From Liolophura sinensis (taxonomy: Eukaryota > Mollusca > Polyplacophora > Chitonida > Chitonidae), in the NCBI RefSeq assembly GCF_032854445.1, contig NW_027018072.1, positions 1-64,000 of the forward strand: a stretch of DNA of 64,000 nt, given 5' to 3'. The notes beneath the pieces are model-generated. The model was not told the DNA's origin and did not search any database. It saw nothing but the letters and a program-made list of their open reading frames with translations. Positions 1-13,767 of this stretch are shown here, piece after piece (position 1 is the stretch's first letter; the number at the start of each line of letters is the position of its first letter). Position numbers and translations under genes: made by a program.

Positions 1-2620
1 ATTTTATGTCATAATCACGTGCCCAGCAACGGACTCTTACTCCATGGGAAACCAGGGAAATTTGCAATTTTTCAACAGCTGCCAATGCCTGGCCCAATTC
101 CAACATCTTTTGGCACCTTATAAATGTGGGTCAGTGTTTTAGTTGTACTTTCACAGCAGACTGTATCAAGTACCTTGTGTTTTTTATGTACAAATGGTTG
201 TGGTTTTTCTACACGTAGATAAAGACATTGAGATTGTCTTGGACTTAGAAGTAAGACAATTGCTGGGTGAGTTGAATGGGCTTAGCCGATAGATTTGACT
301 AAGTCTTCTGGGTTACCGAAGGGCACATAACTTATAGTCAAAAAGTTGAATATAGTAATGACCAGTCGCGATTGTACAGAGTACAGTGTAGCCGATTTCA
401 ATTAACAAAAAGACCAGGTAAAATGCAAAAGTGGACAAACTGTTCCAGTGCTGCTGGTAAGAGGCTAATCCGACGTATTTTGTGACGAGAAATCGAATGG
501 TGCAAACCGCGTTTGCTCTCCGACCAATACTTTTTGGCTGTAGTGACAATTGAATGATAATTTTATGTCATAATCACGTGCCCAGCAACGGCTTCTTACT
601 CCATGGAAACCAGGGAAATTGCAATTTTTTAACAGCTGCCGATGCCCTGGCTCAATTCCTCAACTTTTGGCACCTTACTGAAGTGGGTCAGTGTTCAGTT
701 GTACTTTTTACAGCAGACTGTATCAAGTACCTTGTGTTTTTCACGTACAAATGGAGTGGTTTTTCTACACGTAGATAAAGACATTGAGATTGTCTTGCAC
801 TTAGAAGTAAGGCAATTGCTGGGTGAGTTAAAATGGGCTTGGCCCAAAGATTTGACGTCTTCTGGGCTACCGAAGGGCCACATAACTTATAGTCAAAAGT
901 TGAATATAGTCATGACCAGTCGCGATTGTACAGAGTACAGTGTAGCCGGTTTCAATTAACAAAAAGACCAGGCAAAAATGCAAAAGTGGACAAACTGTTC
1001 CAGTGCTGCTGGTAAGAGGCTAATCCGACGTATTTTGTGACGACAATCGAATGGTGCAAACCGCGTTGCTACTCCGACCAATACTTTTGCCTGTAGTGAC
1101 AATTGAATGATCATTTATGTCATAATCACGTGCCCAGCAACGGCTCTTACTCCATGGAAACCAGGAAATTTGCAATTTTTTCAACAGCTGCCGATGCCTG
1201 GCTCAATTCCGCATCTTTGGCACCTTACTGAAGTGGGTTAGTGGTCAGTTGTACTTTTTACAGCAGACTGTATCAAGTACCTTGTGTTTTTCACGTACAA
1301 ATGGTGTGGTTTTTCTACACGTAGATAAAGACATTGAGATTGTCTTGCACTTAGAAGTAAGGCAATTGCTGGGTGAGTTAAATGGCTTAGCCGAAAGATT
1401 TGAGGTCTTCTGGGCTACCGAAGGGCACATAACTTATAGTCAAAAAGTTGAATATAGTAATGACCAGTCGCGATTGTACAGAGTACAGTGTAGCCGATTT
1501 CAATTAACAAAAAGACGAAGCAAAAATGCAAAAGTGGAAAAACTGTTCCAGTGCTACTAATAAGAGGTTAATCCGACGTATTTGTGACGAGAAATCGAAT
1601 GGTGTAAACCGCGTTGCTCTCCGACCAATACTTTTGGCTGTAGTGACAATTGAATGATAATTTTATGTCATAATCACGTGCCCAGCAACGGCTCTTACTC
1701 CATGGAAAACCAGGGAATTTGCAATTTTTCAACAGCTGCCAATGCCTGGCCCAATTCCACATCTTTTGGCACCTTATAAATGTGGGTCAGTGTGTTTTAA
1801 GTTGTACTTTTCACAGCAGACTGTATCAAGTACCCTTGTGTTTTTTATGTACAAATGGTGTGGTTTTTCTACACGTAGATAAAGACATTGAGATTGTCTT
1901 GGACTTAGAAGTAAAGACAATTGCTGGGTGAGTTGAATGGGCTTAGCCGATAGATTTGACGTCTTCTGGGCTACCGAAGGGCACATAACTTATAGTCAAA
2001 AGTTGAATATAGTAATGACCAGTCGCGATTGTACAGAGTACAGTGTAAGCCGATTTCAATTAACAAAAAGACCAGGTAAAAATGCAAAAGTGACAAACTG
2101 TTCCAGTGCTGCTGGTAAGAGGCTAATCCGACGTATTTTGTGACGAGAAATCGAATGGTGCAAACCGCGTTGCTCTCCGACCAATACTTTTGGCTGTAGT
2201 GACAATTGAATGATAATTTTATGTCATAATCACGTGCCCAGCAACGGCTCTTACCTCCATGGAAACCAGGGAAATTTGCAATTTTTCAACAGCTGCCGAT
2301 GCCTGCTCAATTCCTCATCTTTTGGCACCTTACTGAAGTGGGTCAGTGTTCAGTTGTACTTTTTACAGCAGACTGTATCAAGTACCTTGTGGTTTTCACG
2401 TACAAATGGTGTGGTTTTTCTACACGTAGAAAAAGACATTGAGATTGTCTTGCACTTAGAAGTAAGGCAATTGCTGGGTGAGTTAAAATGGGCTTGCCCA
2501 AAGATTTGACGTCTTCTGGGCTACCGAAGGGACATAACTTATAGTCAAAAGTTGAATATAGTAATGACCAGTCGCGATTGTACAGAGTACAGTTTAGCCG
2601 ATGTTCCAATTAACAAAAAG
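1..2620. other. Left end with elevated indel noise
   Basis: Unit spacings are erratic here (559, 552, 548, 556 bp) against a steady 549-550 elsewhere. The differences are scattered one-base gains or losses, mostly in homopolymers, for example an extra G in the CCATGG context near 47, an extra C near 2255 and a missing T near 1580. The same monomer classes further right lack them. This fits unpolished consensus at a contig end; genuine divergence at an array edge is less likely. Confidence 0.7.
8..1666. repeat. Trimer HOR unit 1, order C-A'-E
   Basis: Three monomers start at 8, 567 and 1119. Class C has TTATAAATG after GGCACC and GGACTTAGAAG later. Class A' has CCTCAACTTTTGG. Class E has GGGTTAGTGGTCAG and ends with CTACTAATAAGAGG. 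The same order recurs at 5521-7168 and 12120-13767. Length is inflated to 1,659 bp by probable indel errors. Confidence 0.75.
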
Positions 2621-3322
2621 ACGAAGCAAAAATGCAAAAATGGAAAAACTGTTCCAGTGCTGCTGGTAAGAGGCTAATCCGACGTATTTTGTGACGACAA
2701 ATCGAATGGTGCAAACCGCGTTGCTCTCCGACCAATACTTTTGCCTGTAGTGACAATTGAATGATCATTTATGTCATAATCACGTGCCCAGCAACGGCTC
2801 TTACTCCATGGAAACCAGGGAAATTTGCAATTTTTCAACAGCTGCCGATGCCTGGCCCAATTCCACATCTTTTGGCACCTTATAAATGTGGGTCAGTGTT
2901 TAGTTGTACCTTTCACAGCAGACTGTATCAAGTAATTTGTGTTTTTTATGTACAAATGGTCTGGTTTTTCTACACGTAGATAAAGACATTAAGATTGTCT
3001 TGCACTTAGAAGTAAGACAATTGCTGGGTGAGTTAAATGGGCTTAGCCGATAGATTTTACGTCTTCTGGGCTACCGAAGGGCACATAACTTATAGTCTAA
3101 AGTTGAATATAGTAATGACCAGTCGCGATTGTACAGAGTACAGTGTAGCCGATTTCAATTAACAAAAAGACCAGGTAAAAATGCAAAAGTGGACAAACTG
3201 TTCCAGTGCTGCTGGTAAGAGGCTAATCCGACGTATTTTGTGACGAGAAATCGAATGGTGCAAACCGCGTTGCTCTCCGACCAATACTTTTGGCTGTAGT
3301 GACAATTGAATGATAATTTTAT
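1667..3322. repeat. Trimer HOR unit 2, order C-A-B
   Basis: Monomers start at 1667 (C), 2223 (A) and 2773 (B). Class A is marked by TTGTGGTTTTCACG and CGTAGAAAAAGAC. Class B is marked by CAAGTAATTTGTG, AGATTTTACGTC and TAGTCTAAAGTTG. The next monomer at 3323 is again class A, so a C monomer is missing here and the trimer phase breaks. Confidence 0.75.
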
Positions 3323-4970
3323 GTCATAATCACGTGCCCAGCAACGGCTCTTACTCCATGGAAACCAGGGAAATTTGCAATTTTTCAACAGCTGCCGATG
3401 CCTGGCTCAATTCCTCATCTTTTGGCACCTTACTGAAGTGGGTCAGTGTTCAGTTGTACCTTTTACAGCAGACTGTATCAAGTACCTTGTGGTTTTCACG
3501 TACAAATGGTGTGGTTTTTCTACACGTAGAAAAAGACATTGAGATTGTCTTGCACTTAGTAGTAAGGCAATTGCTGGGTGAGTTAAATGGGCTTGGCCCA
3601 AAGATTTCAGGTCTTCTGGGCTACCGAAGGGCACATAACTTATAGTCAAAAGTTGAATATAGTAATGACCAGTCGCGATTGTACAGAGTACAGTTTAGCC
3701 GATTTCAATTAACAAAAAGACGAAGCAAAAATGCAAAAATGGAAAAACTGTTCCAGTGCTGCTGGTAAGAGGCTAATCCGACGTATTTTGTGACGACAAA
3801 TCGAATGGTGCAAACCGCGTTGCTCTCCGACCAATACTTTTGCCTGTAGTGACAATTGAATGATCACCTATGTCATAATCACGTGCCCAGCAACGGCTCT
3901 TACTCCATGGAAACCAGGGAAATTTGCAATTTTTTAACAGCTGCCGATGCCTGGCCCAATTCCACATCTTTTGGCACCTTATAAATGTGGGTCAGTGTTT
4001 AGTTGTACCTTTCACAGCAGACTGTATCAAGTAATTTGTGTTTTTTATGTACAAATGGTCTGGTTTTTCTACACGTAGATAAAGACATTGAGATTGTCTT
4101 GCACTTAGAAGTAAGACAATTGCTGGGTGAGTTAAATGGGCTTAGCCGATAGATTTTACGTCTTCTGGGCTACCGAAGGGCACATAACTTATAGTCTAAA
4201 GTTGAATATAGTAATGACCAGTCGCGATTGTACAGAGTACAGTGTAGCCGATTTCAATTAACAAAAAGACCAGGCAAAAATGCAAAAGTGGACAAACTGT
4301 TCCAGTGCTGCTGGTAAGAGGCTAATCCGACGTATTTTGTGACGACAAATCGAATGGTGCAAACCGCGTTGCTCTCCGACCAATACTTTTGGCTGTAGTG
4401 ACAATTGAATGATAATTTTATGTCATAATCACGTGCCCAGCAACGGCTCTTACTCCATGGAAACCAGGGAAATTTGCAATTTTTCAACAGCTGCCAATGC
4501 CTGGCCCAATTCCACATCTTTTGGCACCTTATAAATGTGGGTCAGTGTTTAGTTGTACTTTTCACAGCAGACTGTATCAAGTACCTTGTGTTTTTTATGT
4601 ACAAATGGTGTGGTTTTTCTACACGTAGATAAAGACATTGAGATTGTCTTGGACTTAGAAGTAAGACAATTGCTGGGTGAGTTTAATGGGCTTAGCCGAT
4701 AGATTTGACGTCTTCTGGGCTACCGAAGGGCACATAACTTATAGTCAAAAGTTGAATATAGTAATGACCAGTCGCGATTGTACAGAGTACAGTGTAGCCG
4801 ATTTCAATTAACAAAAAGACCAGGTAAAAATGCAAAAGTGGACAAACTGTTCCAGTGCTGCTGGTAAGAGGCTAATCCGACGTATTTTGTGACGAGAAAT
4901 CGAATGGTGCAAACCGCGTTGCTCTCTGACCAATACTTTTGGCTGTAGTGACAATTGAATGATCATTTAT
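3323..4970. repeat. Out-of-phase trimer, order A-B-C
   Basis: Monomers at 3323 (A), 3872 (B, with GATCACCTATG) and 4422 (C) carry the same class markers as the neighbouring trimers, but the block begins with A directly after a B. This is what an unequal exchange that removed one C monomer would leave. Confidence 0.7.
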
Positions 4971-5520
4971 GTCATAATCACATGCGTAGAAACGGCTCTT
5001 ACTCCATGGAAACCAGGGAAATTTGCAATTTTTCAACAGCTGCCGATGCCTGGCTCAATTCTGCATCTTTTGGGACCTTACTGAAGTGGGTCAGCGTTCA
5101 GTTGTACTTTTTACAGCAGACTGTATCAAGTACCTTGTGTTTTTCACGTACAAATGGTGTGGTTTTTCTACACGTAGATAAAGACATTGAGATTGTCTTG
5201 CACTTAGAAGTAAGGCAAATGCTGGGTGAGTTAAATGGGCTTAGCCCAAAGATTTGAGGTCTTCTGGGCTACCGAAGGGCACATAACTTATAGTCAAAAG
5301 TTGAATATAGTAATGACCAGTCGCGATTGTACAGAGTGCAGTGTAGCCGGTTTCAATTAACAAAAAGACCAGGCAAAAATGCAGAAGTGGACAAACTGTT
5401 CCAGTGCTGCTGGTAAGAGGCTAATCCGACGTATTTTGTGACGAGAAATCGAATGGTGCAAACCGCGTTGCTCTCCGACCAATACTTTTGGCTGTAGTGA
5501 CAATTGAATGATAATTTTAT
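4971..5520. repeat. Single odd monomer D between trimers
   Basis: This unit has CACATGCGTAG in place of CACGTGCCCAG, a TTGGGACC variant, GGCAAATGCTGGG and GAGTGCAGTG. It fits none of classes A, B, C or E. Its GCGTAG variant is otherwise found only to the right of 14.8 kb, so it links the trimer block with the rest of the array. The flanking monomers at 4422 and 5521 are both class C. Confidence 0.65.
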
Positions 5521-7168
5521 GTCATAATCACGTGCCCAGCAACGGCTCTTACTCCATGGAAACCAGGGAAATTTGCAATTTTTCAACAGCTGCCAATGCC
5601 TGGCCCAATTCCACATCTTTTGGCACCTTATAAATGTGGGTCAGTGTTTAGTTGTACTTTTCACAGCAGACTGTATCAAGTACCTTGTGTTTTTTATGTA
5701 CAAATGGTGTGGTTTTTCTACACGTAGATAAAGACATTGAGATTGTCTTGGACTTAGAAGTAAGACAATTGCTGGGTGAGTTGAATGGGCTTAGCCGATA
5801 GATTTGACGTCTTCTGGGTTACCGAAGGGCACATAACTTATAGTCAAAAGTTGAATATAGTAATGACCAGTCGCGATTGTACAGAGTACAGTGTAGCCGA
5901 TTTCAATTAACAAAAAGACCAGGCAAAAATGCAAAAGTGGACAAACTGTTCCAGTGCTGCTGGTAAGAGGCTAATCCGACGTATTTTGTGACGACAAATC
6001 GAATGGTGCAAACCGCGTTGCTCTCCGACTAATACTTTTGCCTGTAGTGACAATTGAATGATCATTTATGTCATAATCACGTGCCCAGCAACGGCTCTTA
6101 CTCCATGGAAACCAGGGAAATTTGCAATTTTTTAACAGCTGCCGATGCCTGGCTCAATTCCTCAACTTTTGGCACCTTACTGAAGTGGGTCAGTGTTCAG
6201 TTGTACTTTTTACAGCAGACTGTATCAAGTACCTTGTGTTTTTCACGTACAAATGGTGTGGTTTTTCTACACGTAGATAAAGACATTGAGATTGTCTTGC
6301 ACTTAGAAGTAAGGCAATTGCTGGGTGAGTTAAATGGGCTTGGCCCAAAGATTTGACGTCTTCTGGGCTACCGAAGGGCACATAACTTATAGTCAAAAGT
6401 TGAATATAGTCATGACCAGTCGCGATTGTACAGAGTACAGTGTAGCCGGTTTCAATTAACAAAAAGACCAGGCAAAAATGCAAAAGTGGACAAACTGTTC
6501 CAGTGCTGCTGGTAAGAGGCTAATCCGACGTATTTTGTGACGACAAATCGAATGGTGCAAACCGCGTTGCTCTCCGACTAATACTTTTGCCTGTAGTGAC
6601 AATTGAATGATCATTTATGTCATAATCACGTGCCCAGCAACGGCTCTTACTCCATGGAAACCAGGGAAATTTGCAATTTTTCAACAGCTGCCGATGCCTG
6701 GCTCAATTCCGCATCTTTTGGCACCTTACTGAAGTGGGTTAGTGGTCAGTTGTACTTTTTACAGCAGACTGTATCAAGTACCTTGTGTTTTTCACGTACA
6801 AATGGTGTGGTTTTTCTACACGTAGATAAAGACATTGAGATTGTCTTGCACTTAGAAGTAAGGCAATTGCTGGGTGAGTTAAATGGGCTTGGCCCAAAGA
6901 TTTGACGTCTTCTGGGCTACCGAAGGGCACATAACTTATAGTCAAAAGTTGAATATAGTCATGACCAGTCGCGATTGTACAGAGTACAGTGTAGCCGATT
7001 TCAATTAACAAAAAGACGAAGCAAAAATGCAAAAGTGGAAAAACTGTTCCAGTGCTACTAATAAGAGGTTAATCCGACGTATTTTGTGACGAGAAATCGA
7101 ATGGTGCAAACCGCGTTGCTCTCCGACCAATACTTTTGGCTGTAGTGACAATTGAATGATAATTTTAT
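5521..7168. repeat. Trimer HOR unit, order C-A'-E
   Basis: Monomers at 5521 (C), 6070 (A') and 6619 (E) repeat the markers of the first trimer. The A' and E monomers closely match those at 12670 and 13219, twelve monomers (about 6,600 bp) to the right, including the GTCATGACC variant of GTAATGACC in the A' unit. Confidence 0.75.
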
Positions 7169-8817
7169 GTCATAATTACGTGCCCAGCAACGGCTCTTAC
7201 TCCATGGAAACCAGGGAAATTTGCAATTTTTCAACAGCTGCCAATGCCTGGCCCAATTCCACATCTTTTGGCACCTTATAAATGTGGGTCAGTGTTTAGT
7301 TGTACTTTTCACAGCAGACTGTATCAAGTACCTTGTGTTTTTTATGTACAAATGGTGTGGTTTTTCTACACGTAGATAAAGACATTGAGATTGTCTTTGA
7401 CTTAGAAGTAAGACAATTGCTGGGTGAGTTGAATGGGCTTAGCCGATAGATTTGACGTCTTCTGGGCTACCGAAGGGCACATAACTTATAGTCAAAAGTT
7501 GAATATAGTAATGACCAGTCGCGATTGTACAGAGTACAGTGTAGCCGATTTCAATTAACAAAAAGACCAGGTAAAAATGCAAAAGTGGACAAACTGTTCC
7601 AGTGCTGCTGGTAAGAGGCTAATCCGACGTATTTTGTGACGAGAAATCGAATGGTGCAAACCGCGTTGCTCTCCGACCAATACTTTTGGCTGTAGTGACA
7701 ATTGAATGATAATTTTATGTCATAATCACGTGCCCAGCAACGGCTCTTACTCCATGGAAACCAGGGAAATTTGCAATTTTTCAACAGCTGCCGATGCCTG
7801 GCTCAATTCCTCATCTTTTGGCACCTTACTGAAGTGGGTCAGTGTTCAGTTGTACTTTTTACAGCAGACTGTATCAAGTACCTTGTGGTTTTCACGTACA
7901 AATGGTGTGGTTTTTCTACACGTAGAAAAAGACATTGAGATTGTCTTGCACTTAGAAGTAAGGCAATTGCTGGGTGAGTTAAATGGGCTTGGCCCAAAGA
8001 TTTGACGTCTTCTGGGCTACCGAAGGGCACATAACTTATAGTCAAAAGTTGAATATAGTAATGACCAGTCGCGATTGTACAGAGTACAGTTTAGCCGATT
8101 TCAATTAACAAAAAGACGAAGCAAAAATGCAAAAATGGAAAAACTGTTCCAGTGCTGCTGGTAAGAGGCTAATCCGACGTATTTTGTGACGACAAATCGA
8201 ATGGTGCAAACCGCGTTGCTCTCCGACCAATACTTTTGCCTGTAGTGACAATTGAATGATCACCTATGTCATAATCACGTGCCCAGCAACGGCTCTTACT
8301 CCATGGAAACCAGGGAAATTTGCAATTTTTTAACAGCTGCCAATGCCTGGCCCAATTCCACATCTTTTGGCACCTTATAAATGTGGGTCAGTGTTTAGTT
8401 GTACTTTTCACAGCAGACTGTATCAAGTAATTTGTGTTTTTTATGTACAAATGGTCTGGTTTTTCTACACGTAGATAAAGACATTGAGATTGTCTTGCAC
8501 TTAGAAGTAAGACAATTGCTGGGTGAGTTAAATGGGCTTAGCCGATAGATTTTACGTCTTCTGGGCTACCGAAGGGCACATAACTTATAGTCTAAAGTTG
8601 AATATAGTAATGACCAGTCGCGATTGTACAGTGTACAGTGTAGCCGATTTCAATTAACAAAAAGACCAGGCAAAAATGCAAAAGTGGACAAACTGTTCCA
8701 GTGCTGCTGGTAAGAGGCTAATCCGACGTATTTTGTGACGAGAAATCGAATGGTGCAAACCGCGTTGCTCTCCGACCAATACTTTTGGCTGTAGTGACAA
8801 TTGAATGATAATTTTAT
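7169..8817. repeat. Trimer HOR unit, order C-A-B
   Basis: Monomers at 7169 (C), 7719 (A) and 8268 (B). The first hexamer is TACGTG instead of CACGTG. This trimer and the next are near-identical, including the unusual B markers GATCACCTATG, CAAGTAATTTGTG and TAGTCTAAAG, indicating a recent tandem duplication of the 1.65-kb unit. Confidence 0.8.
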
Positions 8818-10469
8818 GTCATAATCACGTGCCCAGCAACGGCTCTTACTCCATGGAAACCAGGGAAATTTGCAATTTTTCAACAGCTGCCAATGCCTGG
8901 CCCAATTCCACATCTTTTGGCACCTTATAAATGTGGGTCAGTGTTTAGTTGTACTTTTCACAGCAGACTGTATCAAGTACCTTGTGTTTTTTATGTACAA
9001 ATGGTGTGGTTTTTCTACACGTAGATAAAGACATTGAGATTGTCTTGGACTTAGAAGTAAGACAATTGCTGGGTGAGTTGAATGGGCTTAGCCGATAGAT
9101 TTGACGTCTTCTGGGCTACCGAAGGGCACATAACTTATAGTCAAAAGTTGAATATAGTAATGACCAGTCGCGATTGTACAGAGTACAGTTTAGCCGATTT
9201 CAATTAACAAAAAGACCAGGTAAAAATGCAAAAGTGGACAAACTGTTCCAGTGCTGCTGGTAAGAGGCTAATCCGACGTATTTTGTGACGAGAAATCGAA
9301 TGGTGCAAACCGCGTTGCTCTCCGACCAATACTTTTGGCTGTAGTGACAATTGAATGATAATTTTATGTCATAATCACGTGCCCAGCAACGGCTCTTACT
9401 CCATGGAAACCAGAGAAATTTGCAATTTTTCAACAGCTGCCGATGCCTGGCTCAATTCCTCATCTTTTGGCACCTTACTGAAGTGGGTCAGTGTTCAGTT
9501 GTACTTTTTACAGCAGACTGTATCAAGTACCTTGTGGTTTTCACGTACAAATGGTGTGGTTTTTTCTACACGTAGAAAAAGACATTGAGATTGTCTTGCA
9601 CTTAGAAGTAAGGCAATTGCTGGGTGAGTTAAATGGGCTTGGCCCAAAGATTTGACGTCTTCTGGGCTACCGAAGGGCACATAACTTATAGTCAAAAGTT
9701 GAATATAGTAATGACCAGTCGCGATTGTACAGAGTACAGTTTAGCCGATTTCAATTAACAAAAAGACGAAGCAAAAATGCAAAAAATGGAAAAACTGTTC
9801 CAGTGCTGCTGGTAAGAGGCTAATCCGACGTATTTTGTGACGACAAATCGAATGGTGCAAACCGCGTTGCTCTCCGACCAATACTTTTGCCTGTAGTGAC
9901 AATTGAATGATCACCTATGTCATAATCACGTGCCCAGCAACGGCTCTTACTCCATGGAAACCAGGGAAATTTGCAATTTTTTAACAGCTGCCAATGCCTG
10001 GCCCAATTCCACATCTTTTGGCACCTTATAAATGTGGGTCAGTGTTTAGTTGTACTTTTCACAGCAGACTGTATCAAGTAATTTGTGTTTTTTTATGTAC
10101 AAATGGTCTGGTTTTTCTACACGTAGATAAAGACATTGAGATTGTCTTGCACTTAGAAGTAAGACAATTGCTGGGTGAGTTAAATGGGCTTAGCCGATAG
10201 ATTTTACGTCTTCTGGGCTACCGAAGGGCACATAACTTATAGTCTAAAGTTGAATATAGTAATGACCAGTCGCGATTGTACAGAGTACAGTGTAGCCGAT
10301 TTCAATTAACAAAAAGACCAGGCAAAAATGCAAAAGTGGACAAACTGTTCCAGTGCTGCTGGTAAGAGGCTAATCCGACGTATTTTGTGACGAGAAATCG
10401 AATGGTGCAAACCGCGTTGCTCTCCGACCAATACTTTTGGCTGTAGTGACAATTGAATGATAATTTTAT
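8818..10469. repeat. Trimer HOR unit, order C-A-B (twin of the preceding one)
   Basis: Monomers at 8818 (C), 9368 (A) and 9919 (B). It differs from its left neighbour mainly by one-base length changes in T or A runs, for example GGTTTTTTC near 9560 and GCAAAAAATGG near 9780. Confidence 0.8.
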
Positions 10470-12119
10470 GTCATAATCACGTGCCCAGCAACGGCTCTTA
10501 CTCCATGGAAACCAGGGAAATTTGCAATTTTTCAACAGCTGCCAATGCCTGGCCCAATTCCACATCTTTTGGCACCTTATAAATGTGGGTCAGTGTTTAG
10601 TTGTACTTTTCACAGCAGACTGTATCAAGTACCTTGTGGTTTTTATGTACAAATGGTGTGGTTTTTCTACACGTAGATAAAGACATTGAGATTGTCTTGG
10701 ACTTAGAAGTAAGACAATTGCTGGGTGAGTTTAATGGGCTTAGCCGATAGATTTGACGTCTTCTGGGCTACCGAAGGGCACATAACTTATAGTCAAAAGT
10801 TGAATATAGTAATGACCAGTCGCGATTGTACAGAGTACAGTGTAGCCGATTTCAATTAACAAAAAGACCAGGTAAAAATGCAAAAGTGGACAAACTGTTC
10901 CAGTGCTGCTGGTAAGAGGCTAATCCCACGTATTTTGTGACGAGAAATCGAATGGTGCAAACCGCGTTGCTCTCCGACCATTACTTTTGGCTGTATTGAC
11001 AATTGAATGATAATTTTATGTCATAATCACGTGCCCAGCAACGGCTCTTACTCCATGGAAACCAGGGAAATTTGCAATTTTTTAACAGCTGCCGATGCCT
11101 GGCTTAATTCCTCAACTTTTGGCACCTTACTGAAGTGGGTCAGTGTTCAGTTGTACTTTTTACAGCAGACTGTATCAAGTACCTTGTGTTTTTCACGTAC
11201 AAATGGTGTGGTTTTTCTACACGTAGATAAAGACATTGAGATTGTCTTGCACTTAGAAGTAAGGCAATTGCTGGGTGAGTTAAATGGGCTTGGCCCAAAG
11301 ATTTGACGTCTTCTGGGCTACCGAAGGGCACATAACTTATAGTCAAAAGTTGAATATAGTCATGACCAGTCGCGATTGTACAGAGTACAGTTTAGCCGAT
11401 TTCAATTAACAAAAAGACCAAGCAAAAATGCAAAAATGGAAAAACTGTTCCAGTGCTGCTGGTAAGAGGCTAATCCGACGTATTTTGTGACGACAAATCG
11501 AATGGTGCAAACCGCGTTGCTCTCCGACCAATACTTTTGGCTGTAGTGACAATTGAATGATAATTTTATGTCATAATCACGTGCTCAGCAACGGCTCTTA
11601 CTCCATGGAAACCAGGGAAATTTGCAATTTTTTAACAGCTGCCGATGCCTGGCCCAATTCCACATCTTTTGGCACCTTATAAATGTGGGTCAGTGTTTAG
11701 TTGTACTTTTCACAGCAGACTGTATCAAGTAATTTGTGTTTTTTATGTACAAATGGTGTGGTTTTTCTACACGTAGATAAAGACATTGAGATTGTCTTGC
11801 ACTTAGAAGTAAGACAATTGCTGGGTGAGTTAAATGGGCTTAGCCGATAGATTTCAGGTCTTCTGGGCTACCGAAGGGCACATAACTTATAGTCTAAAGT
11901 TGAATATAGTAATGACCACTCGCGATTGTACAGAGTACAGTGTAGCCGATTTCAATTAACAAAAAGACCAGGCAAAAATGCAAAAGTGGACAAACTGTTC
12001 CAGTGCTGCTGGTAAGAGGCTAATCCGACGTATTTTGTGACGACAAATCGAATGGTGCAAACCGCGTTGCTCTCCGACCAATACTTTTGGCTGTAGTGAC
12101 AATTGAATGATAATTTTAT
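10470..12119. repeat. Trimer HOR unit, order C-A'-B'
   Basis: Monomers at 10470 (C), 11020 (A', with CCTCAACTTTTGG) and 11570 (B', with CAAGTAATTTGTG and TAGTCTAAAG but GATAATTTTATG and ATTTCAGGTC). It mixes markers of the two trimer types, consistent with exchange or conversion between them. Confidence 0.75.
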
Positions 12120-13767
12120 GTCATAATCACGTGCCCAGCAACGGCTCTTACTCCATGGAAACCAGGGAAATTTGCAATTTTTCAACAGCTGCCAATGCCT
12201 GGCCCAATTCCACATCTTTTGGCACCTTATAAATGTGGGTCAGTGTTTAGTTGTACTTTTCACAGCAGACTGTATCAAGTACCTTGTGTTTTTTATGTAC
12301 AAATGGTGTGGTTTTTCTACACGTAGATAAAGACATTGAGATTGTCTTGGACTTAGAAGTAAGACAATTGCTGGGTGAGTTTAATGGGCTTAGCCGATAG
12401 ATTTGACGTCTTCTGGGCTACCGAAGGGCACATAACTTATAGTCAAAAGTTGAATATAGTAATGACCAGTCGCGATTGTACAGAGTACAGTGTAGCCGAT
12501 TTCAATTAACAAAAAGACCAGGTAAAAATGCAAAAGTGGACAAACTGTTCCAGTGCTGCTGGTAAGAGGCTAATCCGACGTATTTTGTGACGAGAAATCG
12601 AATGGTGCAAACCGCGTTGCTCTCCGACCAATACTTTTGGCTGTAGTGACAATTGAATGATAATTTTATGTCATAATCACGTGCCCAGCAACGGCTCTTA
12701 CTCCATGGAAACCAGGGAAATTTGCAATTTTTTAACAGCTGCCGATGCCTGGCTCAATTCCTCAACTTTTGGCACCTTACTGAAGTGGGTCAGTGTTCAG
12801 TTGTACTTTTTACAGCAGACTGTATCAAGTACCTTGTGTTTTTCACGTACAAATGGTGTGGTTTTTCTACACGTAGATAAAGACATTGAGATTGTCTTGC
12901 ACTTAGAAGTAAGGCAATTGCTGGGTGAGTTAAATGGGCTTGGCCCAAAGATTTGACGTCTTCTGGGCTACCGAAGGGCACATAACTTATAGTCAAAAGT
13001 TGAATATAGTCATGACCAGTCGCGATTGTACAGAGTACAGTGTAGCCGGTTTCAATTAACAAAAAGACCAGGCAAAAATGCAAAAGTGGACAAACTGTTC
13101 CAGTGCTGCTGGTACGAGGCTAATCCGACGTATTTTGTGACGACAAATCGAATGGTGCAAACCGCGTTGCTCTCCGACCAATACTTTTGCCTGTAGTGAC
13201 AATTGAATGATCATTGATGTCATAATCACGTGCCCAGCAACGGCTCTTACTCCATGGAAACCAGGGAAATTTGCAATTTTTCAACAGCTGCCGATGCCTG
13301 GCTCAATTCCGCATCTTTTGGCACCTTACTGAAGTGGGTTAGTGGTCAGTTGTACTTTTTACAGCAGACTGTATCAAGTACCTTGTGTTTTTCACGTACA
13401 AATGGTGTGGTTTTTCTACACGTAGATAAAGACATTGAGATTGTCTTGCACTTAGAAGTAAGGCAATTGCTGGGTGAGTTAAATGGGCTTAGCCGAAAGA
13501 TTTGACGTCTTCTGGGCTACCGAAGGGCACATAACTTATAGTCAAAAGTTGAATATAGTAATGACCAGTCGCGATTGTACAGAGTACAGTGTAGCCGATT
13601 TCAATTAACAAAAAGACGAAGCAAAAATGCAAAAGTGGAAAAACTGTTCCAGTGCTACTAATAAGAGATTAATCCGACGTATTTTGTGACGAGAAATCGA
13701 ATGGTGCAAACCGCGTTGCTCTCCGACCAATACTTTTGGCTGTAGCGACAGATCAATGATCATTGAT
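12120..13767. repeat. Last trimer HOR unit, order C-A'-E
   Basis: Monomers at 12120 (C), 12670 (A') and 13219 (E). This is the third C-A'-E unit and the right limit of recognisable trimer order. The following monomer, at 13768, opens with the GATCAATGATCATTGATG variant that is absent to the left. Confidence 0.75.
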
